Assembly: GCA_003427395.1 (NCBI GenBank)
Contig: BFEA01001082.1
Span: 41,321-63,349 of the forward strand
Reading direction: 5' to 3'
DNA from: Chara braunii
Taxonomy: Eukaryota > Streptophyta > Charophyceae > Charales > Characeae
Length of the DNA stretch: 22,029 bases
Part shown: one piece after another, positions 1-7,206 of the stretch
Layout of the letters: every line of letters starts with the position of its first letter
How positions within the stretch are numbered: position 1 is the stretch's first letter
Made by a program: the position numbers and the translations under genes
Notes under the pieces: generated by a model
The model's input: only the letters and a program-made list of their open reading frames with translations
The model's database searches: none
What the model was told of the DNA's origin: nothing

Positions 1-34
<34 letters not shown>
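1..34. repeat. Poly(A) run of 34 bases at window edge
   Basis: An uninterrupted A34 tract opens the window. It may be a retroposed poly(A) tail, a homopolymer microsatellite or a contig end. Nothing to its left is visible, so these cannot be separated. Confidence 0.9.
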
Positions 35-38
<4 letters not shown>

Positions 39-345
39 ATCATTTGTCAATTGTGCGTGTCAACCTTGCGCAGGCCAATGCTAATCTGCGCGGCCGATCT
101 CGGCCGCGCGATCCTCGTGATCGACGGTTGGAATCGACCGCGCTAAAAGCATCCAAGGTGGCCAGCTCCAAAAGGAGCTAGCCCAACGGCGCATTAGTTC
201 AGATTCGATCCCGATATCTACCGGGTAAGAGTCCTAAACTGTAACCTACCGGGCTGGCTCCTACCACAGGAGATAGACCTGCGCCTCCTCTATACATACA
301 GGTGCAGTCCCCAGTAGGCCCAGCCCACACTCAACAGGCCCAGCC
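35..345. other. Gene-free GC-rich stretch with short hairpins
   Basis: No coding frame here resembles a known family. Two perfect inverted repeats are visible. At 88-109, 10-base arms (GCGCGGCCGA / TCGGCCGCGC) flank a 2-base loop. At 164-179, 6-base arms AGCTCC / GGAGCT flank AAAA. The stretch could be part of an LTR or repeat flank, but no boundary can be placed. Confidence 0.6.
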
Positions 346-460
346 TGCCTTGCCTTGCAGACCCTGCCTGTCTGTGGCTTTGCAGGTCTCGCCTGCCTGT
401 GGCTTTGCAGGCCTCGTCTGCCTGCGGCCCTGCAGGCCTCACCTGCTTGTGGCCCTGCAT
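346..460. repeat. 25-bp tandem repeat, about 4 copies
   Basis: The core TGYGGCYYTGCAG recurs at about 373, 398, 423 and 448, a regular 25-base spacing, with a weaker copy before it. Copies differ mainly by C/T changes. The period is not a multiple of three, so the frames that stay open through it on both strands are not evidence of coding. Confidence 0.85.
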
Positions 461-905
461 GCTCAGTTGGCCGCGTGAGCTCGACATCAGCCTTTCAACT
501 CGCTGGCTCAGTGTCAACCCCGCGTAACCCGGGAAATAAGACCCTTCTTCCTATTCCCCCCTGCGTCGCGGCTCTATACCCGGCGCACCCCTGTTTTTAG
601 CCTATTTAGGCCCTCAATCGCGCGGCTGTCATTATTTTAGGTAGACTAGGTCTAGCTTTAGTTTTTCCATGACCGCACGCTACTGCGACCTTGTTGGGAA
701 GCGCGGACGACAGGTCGTACCGCCGACTCCCGCTGTTTCGAACGGACGTCGATGACGTCACTCGTCAACGACGTCATAAGTCATCGACGTCAAGCTTTAG
801 GTCTCTCAGTTATAGGGTTGGTCTGAATGACTTTGGCAACGTCAATCTCATCATGTTCCTCAAATCCAACGAAAAGAAGTCGGACAGCGTATGACCTTGA
901 AAAAC
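461..905. other. Gene-free stretch with ACGT-rich inverted repeat
   Basis: No protein family is recognisable. At 745-756 and 780-791, 12-base arms (GACGTCGATGAC and its complement) face each other across a 23-base spacer. The spacer side includes the palindrome TGACGTCA (753-760), the core bound by bZIP factors in eukaryotes. An AT-rich TATA-like spot lies near 600-612. Regulatory function is inference only. Confidence 0.5.
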
Positions 906-940
906 TCGGGCAGAAACCCTCTCAGGGGTTTCTGTCCCGA
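906..940. repeat. Inverted repeat at the RT truncation point
   Basis: Arms 906-919 and 926-940 (TCGGGCAGAAACCC against GGGTTTCTGTCCCGA) pair across a 6-base loop with one unpaired base. The reverse transcriptase homology of element 1 ends at the right-hand edge of this hairpin, so it coincides with a rearrangement breakpoint. Confidence 0.8.
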
Positions 941-2085
941 CAACGGAACTCACCTTCCTTTTTGGGCACAAACAAGACAGGAGCACCATAAGGAGAGGAG
1001 CTAGGGCGAATCCATCGTTTTTCAATTAGTTCCTGCAGTTGTTTCCTTAATTCTTCAAGTTCCGTAGGAGACACCCTATAAATAGGGCCCTTGGGAATCT
1101 TACTTCCAAGAATAATCTCAATGGTGTGCTTGATAGCACGCTCAGTTGTTCCGGTTGGTTCAATTGACAGATCTTTATACTCATCCAAGAGTTTCTCAAT
1201 CGAGGGGGGATAGGAAGTAGAAGACTCACCAACTTGCTTCACTAAGACCATCATTACTTCCTGTTCCAACTTCTTCTTTGAAACCATGGATCGGAATGCT
1301 GGGTAACTCATACAGCAAAAAGACAGAGTAGAGTCAGAACCGAACTTATGAAACAATTTTATTGGTTTCAATACTACGTGTGCATCCCTCAGTTGCACTA
1401 CCTTTTCCTTGAACTTAATTTTTGGGTTGGCTTCCTCGTGCCAATCCATTCCCAGAATCAAGTCAAAAGGTAACTTCTCTTCTACCAGAAAGGAAACCTC
1501 GTGTATTATTTTTTTTCCTTCCTTGGTTCGAAATAAGCACTTAACACGATCAACATATCGTGCGACAGTAATCGTGCTTCTGTCAGCCAGAATAGACGTG
1601 ATAGGTTTAGACAGATTCTTTACCTTCATTTCGAGATGCAACTTGCGGATCGCCTTCTCGGAAATGTAGGATCGTGTAGATCCTGAGTCTAGCAGTACAC
1701 CTACACGTGTGCGTGCAATCTCTACATCCGCGAGTAGGAGTTCACCCTTAGACTTCGCTTTCTGAGCCCACGAGCGTCGTAGTGCCAGCAACTCGTTACC
1801 AAGCTTGTCAAGAGAGTCATCCAGAGAGACAGTACATAAGACAGGTTCAGGGTGTTCCGGATGACGGGCCGAAGAAGAACCATCCTCCGCCATGTGAGTC
1901 AAAAGGTTGGGAGGGATTGTAGGCGCCTTACCTTGTTGTTGATCGAAACCTTTAGACTCAGTAGGAGCAGATGCTACTCCTGCTGGCTGCTCGCTTTTGG
2001 GAAACGAATCTGTGGACACCAGGCTATCACATGCCCTGCAAGTCCACACTTCAGGCACTGTGCATTGTTCATTATTTCCTGCCAC
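922..2085 (-). pseudogene. Retroelement 1 protease and truncated reverse transcriptase
   Basis: This is a 387-codon open frame of the pol region. From about residue 115 it is a retropepsin-type aspartic protease. The active-site motif LLDSGSTRSYIS has its catalytic Asp at residue 133, and the conserved LILGMDW follows at about 209-215. Such proteases cut the Gag-Pol polyprotein, acting as dimers. Residues 300-380 are the N-terminal lead-in of RT (the SPxELEELRKQLQELIEK and IRPSSSPYGAPVLFVPKK region). Homology stops at about residue 381, and six unrelated residues precede the stop. The fingers motif CxDYRxLN and the YxDD centre are absent, so no polymerase can be made. The first ~30 residues read across the zinc knuckle in the wrong frame, so the annotated Met at 2085 is not a credible start. 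Confidence 0.88.
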
Positions 2086-2207
2086 AATTTCTGTGTGATT
2101 CCCATCTTTTCCCAGGGCTTCCCGGCCGCAATTTCGGGATGCTCAGGGAACGAGCGTGGTTTCTTCTTCTTAATTCCATTTACTCGTGGTCCTCCCTTGT
2201 TGACCAC
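1974..2207 (-). pseudogene. Retroelement 1 gag C-terminus with CCHC zinc knuckle
   Basis: A 77-codon frame contains CLKCGLAGHVIAWC (2016-2057), a perfect C-X2-C-X4-H-X4-C nucleocapsid knuckle preceded by a Lys-rich stretch. Knuckles of this type bind genomic RNA during packaging. It overlaps the capsid frame on one side and the protease frame on the other, each in a different frame. Gag and pol are therefore separated by two apparent frameshifts. One lies near 2180-2215. The other lies after the knuckle, near a CCCAAAA stretch at about 1996-2004. Whether the second is a genuine gag-pol shift or decay cannot be told from one copy. Confidence 0.85.
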
Positions 2208-2908
2208 GGCAACAGTGACTCACTGCTGCATGCCGCCCCCTCGGCTTCTAGCGGCATCTTCTCCACAGTTTCGTTGTAAAAAAGAACAAGCATATGGTCC
2301 TGGCGCTTATGACGCCACAGGACCCGCTTACCCCAATTCGCTCCTCCTCCTCCTCCACCATACTTCACCACGGAAGCATATGAGTTCTTAACTTGTGAAG
2401 TCATTTGCTCTCTTTGGAGAGCCAGATCGCGAAACTGCCTATAATTATACTTTCCGGATTTTGAGTCTGCCACAAGCTGTCCACGAATAGTCTCGGGCAG
2501 AGCGCGGGAATAGATATAGAGGATTTGGTTGTCCTGCAGGTTCAATCCAGGAACCTGCAGCAACCGATCTACTTCCCGAGGCAGAGACTCCACAGAGGTC
2601 CAATGACGTTGGCCTATGGTTGTGAGCTGGTCAAAAGCCTTATCGGTCGTCGTCTTGTCCAGGAAGCGTTCCTTGATCTTAGCAAGGAACTGCTTCAGGT
2701 TCATCGTACCAGACCACTCTCCAATGTCTTCGAACCCTGCGGCATTAGCCTCAACCAATACCCATTCTTTTGCTTCCCCACCCAAACATGAAGTAGAAAA
2801 CGCAACCTGAGAATCACGCTCGACTGGGGACGTCTTACAGTACGTCTGTATCTCGACAATCCATAGCAACAGATTTTCATCTTTTTTGTTGCAAAACGTA
2901 AAAGGCAT
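2180..2908 (-). pseudogene. Retroelement 1 gag capsid (Retrotrans_gag-like) domain
   Basis: This 242-codon frame has the layout of plant retrotransposon gag capsids. An FxxKKDENLLLWIVEIQTYC start is followed by an SCLGGEAKEWV segment with the conserved Trp. Next come FLAKIKERF and a final helical part with LPREVDRLLQVPGLNL. This domain assembles the virus-like particle. A Gly run follows at about residues 186-191, and the last ~45 residues look out of frame, since the basic knuckle region continues in the overlapping frame. Its start overlaps the preceding gag frame at an A8 run, so upstream gag and capsid were probably one protein. Confidence 0.85.
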
Positions 2909-3311
2909 TTTTTTTCACTTTCTCCTTCTTCTTGGGTTTTTCGGGTTCCGCGGTTTTCTTACCCTTAGGAGAACTCGGAGGTGGAGAGTTAGGAGGAGGG
3001 GAAGGAGGGGAAGGAGGGGAAGAAGGAGTAGATGACGGACTCAATTCCCCCCCATTAGACGATTTCCCCTCTTCAGTCTTTTCTTTCGGAACGGCAGACT
3101 TCATAGCATCACTCATTAATTTCGGTTTCTTTTCTTTCTTGTCTTCCTCTTCAAGCTCTTCTTTTGTTACCTGAGTCTTCCCTTTTACAATGTTTGTAAC
3201 GGTTCTCAGTCCGACAGCAATCTCATCTAACTGGCTCTGTTGTCGGTCAATCTTTTCTTCGAGGAAAGAGAGGTAAGTCATGATGTGATATAAAGTCTGT
3301 GTCAGATCTCC
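2877..3311 (-). pseudogene. Retroelement 1 gag middle: coiled coil and proline-rich linker
   Basis: The frame opens (Met at 3281) with a short amphipathic segment, FLEEKIDRQQSQLDEI, likely coiled coil. A Lys/Glu-rich stretch follows, then a Ser/Pro-rich linker (about residues 80-106), then a Lys-rich end. It runs into A8 (minus strand; T8 at 2908-2915 on plus), where the frame must change to enter the capsid. Upstream the same frame stays open to about 3311 and overlaps the tail of the N-terminal gag frame. No enzymatic motif is present. Proline-rich linkers before capsid are known in retroelement gags, but this assignment rests on position rather than homology. Confidence 0.7.
2908..2915 (-). 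other. A8 homopolymer at gag frame junction
   Basis: Eight As (minus strand) separate the proline-rich gag frame from the capsid frame. A one-base slip here joins them. It may be an indel, a sequencing error or a translational slip site. Confidence 0.6.
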
Positions 3312-3760
3312 TTCTTCCTTAACATATCTTCTTTCTTCTTCTCTTCAGAAGCCAATGTCTCTCGTAGTTGCTGAATGTTAGCATCAATAGTGGCTTCCGT
3401 TACTTCGGGTCTAACTTCCCCTTTTCTTGTCATATCCATTACAGCTTCCAACTGTTTGATTGCGAACTGGTCTAATGCCTGACGACACTGGCCTATCATT
3501 TTCATGACTTCAATCCCGGCAGCCACGACCTCCGCGCCCGCAACTGCTTGCTTTAGACGGTCCTTTACCGTCTGCAAGTCAAACAGATTGTGGACGTGTT
3601 GTTCGGCGTCGGGTCCAGACATATGTAGATCTTTCAACAGCTGGTTCCATAATGCTAGAAGTTCTTGCTTTCTTTCCTCTGCCTGTCTCCGAGTCTTTGG
3701 GTCTGAGGTTCCCTCACCGAGAATAGAGCCATAGGAAAGAGAAGCAAGAGTATCTTCCAA
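3302..3760 (-). pseudogene. Retroelement 1 gag N-terminal coiled-coil region
   Basis: This 152-codon, charged, helix-rich frame is full of Glu, Lys, Gln and Leu (for example RRQAEERKQELLALWNQLLK, about residues 24-43) and lacks cysteines or catalytic motifs. I recognise no named family. Its place between leader and capsid, and the +/-1 overlap with the next gag frame, indicate the N-terminal part of Gag, probably a multimerisation helix. The listed Met (3760) may not be the original one. A second ATG at 3771, immediately after a splice-acceptor-like CAG, opens a hydrophobic start (MFGIWKILLLLFP). In this copy that frame loses register because it lacks one C that the upstream duplicate has. 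Confidence 0.65.
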
Positions 3761-3772
3761 ATGCCAAACATT

Positions 3773-3845
3773 CTGGAAATAAGAGTGGAGAAGATGTTTA
3801 CAACGGGAATACAGAAAAATAAAAGAAATAATAAAAAAGAACAGA
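3773..3845 (-). promoter_or_regulatory. Putative 3' splice site before gag ATG (copy A)
   Basis: On the minus strand a ~70-base pyrimidine/AT-rich tract ends in TTATTTCCAG at 3773, followed by AATG with the ATG at 3771-3769. This is a textbook acceptor placed one base before a start codon. It is duplicated in copy B. Use in vivo is inferred. Confidence 0.5.
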
Positions 3846-4421
3846 TTTGCTTTTCTAACTGCTGTTCTTCCCTTGTCTGTGTGATGACGTCCTATGTACA
3901 GGTACTACGTCAGGCCCGTGTGATCAGACACAACACACAAGTAAGTACGCAACTCCACACACAGCCAAGACAGGTAAGTATGCCAACAACAACACAAAAC
4001 AGTTCGTCAGCACTCCTTATCAATTCGCTGTGTCTTCTGAGTGTCAGTGCGATGATGCACTCTCCCGGACAACTAGCACTACAACTGTATAATCAACTCT
4101 GTCAGCCGTACCGCCGTAGTCTTCAGAGTGCCCTTCTTACTTAGCAGCAGTCCTGCCTGCCATGTGTCACCCCTGGAGTGCCAACACAACAAGTCTTGCC
4201 ACGTCCAGTCTACCAATAGGGGGATGACACATCAGCAAGTGTGTATCCTGATCCTTGTCACGTTCCTCTTGGTCGCGTCACGTTGAGACACCGTTACTGT
4301 TCCAGCCAATCAGTACATGCCACGTCAGCAGGCAGACATCCCTTCATAAAGACAGGTAGGAATGTCTTGCTCTCAGCCACATCAGCAATCAAAAATTGTT
4401 TCCTGCAAGGCCACGCCAGCT

Positions 4422-4883
4422 TCAATGGACCCTGTCGCGCGCCAGCAGCACAGAACGTGCCCTGTCAACAATCAACAACAAGGTCCCTGGACGTGGCACA
4501 ACNTCGCGCGCCAGCAGCACAGAACGTGCCCTGTCAACAATCAACAACAAGGTCCCTGGACGTGGCACAACATATGCCACGTCAGATCCAGGCTGAACAG
4601 AGGTATCTCCAATTGCGATCCCCACCGCCACGTCAGCAACCAGGTCGCCCGCAACTGCTTGCCTTAGACGGTCCTCTACCGTCTGCAAGTCAAACAGATT
4701 GCGGACGTGTTGTTCGGCGTCGGGTCCAGACATATGCAGATCTTTCAACAGCTGGTTCCATAATGCTAGAAGTTCTTGCTTTCTTTCCTCTGCCTGTCTC
4801 CGAGTCTTTGGGTCTGAGGTTCCCTCACCCGAGAATAGAGCCATAGGAAAGAGAAGCAAGAGTATCTTCCAAATGCCAAACAT
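4422..4883 (-). pseudogene. Duplicated gag 5' fragment (copy B)
   Basis: Codons from 4883 to about 4646 repeat the N-terminal gag coding sequence of copy A with a few substitutions. The shared helix RRQAEERKQELLALWNQLLK and the segment to VEDRLRQAVAG are retained. An extra C near 4830 puts the hydrophobic start MFGIWKILLLLFPMALFS in frame with the helix. Beyond about residue 80 the frame runs into duplicated leader sequence and across an N at 4503, so only the first ~240 bases are gag-derived. Without the rest of gag it is a non-functional duplicate, unless it is spliced onto something else. Confidence 0.75.
4435..4571. repeat. 68-bp identical repeat flanking an N (4503)
   Basis: 4435-4502 and 4504-4571 are identical 68-base sequences separated by one N. 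This is the signature of two contig ends that overlap but were joined by a gap symbol. The real genome may hold only one copy. Confidence 0.9.
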
Positions 4884-4884
4884 T

Positions 4885-4957
4885 CTGGAAATAAGAGTGG
4901 AGAAGATATTTACAACGGGAATACAGAAAAATAAAAGAAATAATAAAAAAGAACAGA
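4885..4957 (-). promoter_or_regulatory. Putative 3' splice site before gag ATG (copy B)
   Basis: This is the duplicate of the copy A acceptor: a pyrimidine-rich tract on the minus strand ending in TTATTTCCAG, then AATG with the ATG at 4883-4881. Conservation of both tract and AG in the second copy is notable but expected from duplication. Confidence 0.45.
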
Positions 4958-5579
4958 TTTACTTTTCTGACTGCTGTTCTTTCCTTGTCTGTGTGATGAC
5001 GTCATATGTACAGGTACTACGTCTGCCCCGTGTGATCAGACAACACAAGTAAGTACACAACTCCACACACAGCCAAGACAGGTAAGTATGCCAACAACAA
5101 CACAAAACAGTTCGTTAGCACTCCTTATCAATTCGCTGTCTTCTGAGTGTCAGTGTGATGATGCACTCTCCCGGACAGCTAGCACTACAGCTGTATAATC
5201 AACTCTGTCAGCCGTACCGCCGTAGTCTTCAGAGTGCCCTTCTTACTTAGCAGCAGTCCTGCCTGCCACGTGTCACCCCTGGAGTGCCAACACAGCAAGT
5301 CTTGCCACGTCAGCACGTTGTCTGTCCAGTCTACCAATAGGGGGATGACACATCAGCAAGTGTGTATCCTGATCCTTGTCACGTTCCTCTTGGTTGCGTC
5401 ACGTTGAGACACCGTTACTGTTCCAGCCAATTAGTACATGCCATGTCAGCCACAGGAAATGATGCCACGTCAGCAGGCAAACATCCCTTCATAAAGACAG
5501 GTAGGAATGTCTTGCTCTCTGCCACATCAGCAATCAAAAACTGTTTCCTGCGAGGCCACGCCAGCTTCAATGGACCCTG

Positions 5580-5716
5580 TCGCGCGCCAGCAGCACAGAA
5601 CGTGCCCTGTCAACAATCAACAACAAGGTCCCTGGACGTGGCACAACNTCGCGCGCCAGCAGCACAGAACGTGCCCTGTCAACAATCAACAACAAGGTCC
5701 CTGGACGTGGCACAAC
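5580..5716. repeat. Same 68-bp repeat flanking an N (5648)
   Basis: 5580-5647 and 5649-5716 are identical to each other and to the pair at 4435-4571. The N sits at the homologous place in the second tandem copy. Confidence 0.9.
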
Positions 5717-5956
5717 ATATGCCACGTCAGATCCAGGCTGAACGGAGGTATCTCCAATTGCGATCCCTACCGCCACGTCAGCAACCAGGTAGGGTCTTCT
5801 CGCCGTACTTCGTCAGTATCCCCAGTGTTACCTTCTTGCCAATGAAGACAGAGCCACATCAGCATTCCCGGAGATGTCTTCTCGCCAATCTGTGCCACGT
5901 CAGATATCCCGGCATGTCTCCAACCACGTCATCACCTACTATATATGTGTGTGCAC

Positions 5957-5968
5957 CACACTTACCTG
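5957..5968 (-). promoter_or_regulatory. Putative 5' splice site in retroelement 1 leader
   Basis: On the minus strand CAG/GTAAGTGTG (cut between 5966 and 5965) matches the eukaryotic donor consensus fully. It lies about 40 bases downstream of the primer binding site. Paired with the acceptor at 3773 or 4885, it would remove a 2.2-kb or 1.1-kb leader intron and place an ATG right at the exon start. Confidence 0.5.
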
Positions 5969-6007
5969 TGCGCCACCTGGCGCCTATCAACACCGTGTTC
6001 AGGAGAT

Positions 6008-6021
6008 CTGCTCCGATACCA
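6008..6021 (-). other. Primer binding site, tRNA-iMet type
   Basis: The minus strand reads TGGTATCGGAGCAG. This matches the complement of the plant initiator-Met tRNA 3' end (TGGTATCAGAGCAG) at 13 of 14 bases. It starts three bases after the CA that should end the LTR. It primes minus-strand DNA synthesis in LTR retroelements and fixes the orientation and 5' end of element 1. Confidence 0.85.
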
Positions 6022-6024
6022 AAT

Positions 6025-6218
6025 TGCAATGAACCCAGATCATGAATACGTTTGTCAACAATGCAAGTCTAGAATCCGAAGTCGCTGATAATTTCCAATA
6101 ATCGAACAGTGTCCAGAAAGGAGGAGGAGAGATAACCATACACAGACAAAGAGGGAGGAGGGAGATGAGACAAATGAGAGGAAGATACAAGGCCCACTCC
6201 TTCTCCGGGCTCCCTACA
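6025..6218 (-). mobile_element. Putative 5' LTR of retroelement 1
   Basis: The inner edge is set by the primer site: the LTR ends in TTGCA at 6025. The outer edge at 6218, where the minus strand reads TGTAGGGAGCCCGG, is a plausible TG start giving 194 bp. The LTR could be longer, since no second LTR is present in the window to compare. It contains a pyrimidine-rich stretch (CTCCCTCCTCCCTC, minus strand). The window shows no clear TATA box in it. Confidence 0.45.
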
Positions 6219-6440
6219 CAATCGCCGCCTCACAGAACCAGTAATCTGAACACATAGTCGAAGTCCTTCTACAATGTGCCACGTGGCACCTGATCAGTTC
6301 CCAATCAGCGCTGGAGCAATGTCAACATGAAGATCACAGGTACGTATCCACAACCTCCACACAGTCCTGATCTCCTCCTGAAGTGACGATGAACAGTCCT
6401 GATCTCCCTGAAGTGCCGAAATGAAGAACAGCAGAGCCGG

Positions 6441-6721
6441 TCGGTCACAAAGACCCGGCTATATGACACGTGGCAGCAGCCACGTCAGCAGCAACGCGTG
6501 GCAGCTGCCACGTCAACATGCCTTATAGACAGTAGCCAACCAGTCACCATACCGGCCAGCAGCGCGTCGCCAGAGTCTCACCAATGCCAGCACTATGCCA
6601 GCGTCCACCAGCGTCGCAGCGTCAAGCCGGCGTCGCGTCGTCAACGCGTAGAGTCAGCGTCAAAGCAAGACAGAATGAATGAATGTCAAAGCCAGGAAGT
6701 CAACGCTTATGTAGCGTTGAC
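6441..6721. other. GCGTC-rich stretch ending in a hairpin
   Basis: At least seven GCGTC pentamers fall between about 6564 and 6661, following the last ACGT motifs. At 6699-6721 a perfect 9-base stem (GTCAACGCT / AGCGTTGAC) encloses TATGT. Frames reading through (for example 6498-6779 on plus) are low-complexity Ser/Arg/Gln peptides of no recognisable family. This may be the outer part of a longer LTR or flanking DNA. Confidence 0.5.
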
Positions 6722-7074
6722 GCGGAGTCTGGACCCCGGGTACTGCATCCCGTCGCCGTCCAGATCTTGCCACCAATGAAGGCCTGGATTGATCTGAAAC
6801 TGTATTCTCTCTGGCCTGTATGCATGTCTGGGTACCTGCGCACAACAAGTGAGTGTATCCAACCAGGGGCCTAGGCGTGGTACCTTTGACTTGACAGTTG
6901 ACTTTGACTCTTGAATTTCCTGAGTTTAGCACTTGGTTCCACAGCCAAGCACGGCCTGCTCAGATCTGGGCATGTGTTGGTCACACAGCCCGGCGCAGAC
7001 CAGTCTTGGTCTGCGAAGTCTGGGGCTGAGTTCTGGGCCCCAGCTTCTTCTGAACAGGGTTACTGCAGCTGCTA

Positions 7075-7206
7075 TTCCATTGGCCTGGGTTCTGCTTCTC
7101 AGGTGTTTCTCATGGCGTATGTCTATGCGTCACGGGAGTCAATGGAAGCGCACAATAATAGTCAGTTTCAAACCAATGGTTGTGCGAAATGCACATCTGT
7201 TGACCT
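7075..7206 (+). repeat. Diverged repeat, copy 1 (pair at 8019-8123)
   Basis: Shared blocks include TGCTTCTSAGGTGTTTCTCATGGC and AAACCAATGGTTGTGC, in the same order about 0.94 kb apart. Copy 2 is shorter between the blocks. This shows an old direct duplication inside the G/T-rich block. Confidence 0.7.

Larger units (their letters stand above)
3535..5788. repeat. 1.1-kb tandem duplication of leader plus gag start
   Basis: Copy A (3535-4645) and copy B (4646-5788) align end to end, joining at CAACCAGGT/CGCCCGCAAC. Copy B is about 30 bases longer, through extra ACGT-motif segments near 5309-5325 and 5445-5465. Both copies include the first ~240 bases of gag, the acceptor-like site and most of the leader. 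Scattered point differences show that the duplication is not a simple identical collapse error. Confidence 0.9.
922..6218 (-). mobile_element. Retroelement 1: 5' half of a Ty3/gypsy-type LTR retrotransposon
   Basis: Read on the minus strand, the order is putative LTR, tRNA-iMet-type primer site, long leader, gag (coiled coil, proline-rich, capsid, CCHC knuckle), DSG protease and the N-terminal part of reverse transcriptase. This gag-protease-RT order is that of LTR retroelements. The RT start is closely similar to that of element 2, which is clearly Ty3/gypsy because its integrase follows RNase H. The catalytic RT core, RNase H, integrase, polypurine tract and 3' LTR are all missing. Gag is split by several single-base frameshifts, so the copy is defective. 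Leader and gag start are tandemly duplicated. The outer LTR edge is uncertain. Confidence 0.85.
4197..6517. promoter_or_regulatory. Array of CCACGTCAGC-type ACGT motifs in retroelement leader
   Basis: TGCCACGTCAGC or close variants occur at about 4197, 4318, 4376, 4575, 4626, 5264, 5303, 5439, 5463, 5521, 5720, 5771, 5853, 5893, 5923, 6277, 6464, 6478 and 6507. Read on the element's sense strand this is GCTGACGTGGCA, an ACGT-core site of the kind bound by plant bZIP proteins (G-box/C-box hybrids). The site at 6277-6288 is the perfect palindrome TGCCACGTGGCA. Some copies come from the tandem duplication, but many are independent. Binding and enhancer activity are inferred from the motif class. 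Confidence 0.6.

Noticed and set aside
190-225. tRNA T-arm-like GTTCAGATTCGATCC
   Set aside because: No matching acceptor, D or anticodon stems could be built around it.
1852-2391. 179-codon plus-strand frame
   Set aside because: Antisense of gag and protease of element 1, which have clear motifs on the minus strand.
3968-3979. Plus-strand CAGGTAAGTAT donor-like site (and its copy near 5080)
   Set aside because: It is antisense to the retroelement and has no associated open frame or acceptor. It is treated as chance within a C/A-rich repeat.
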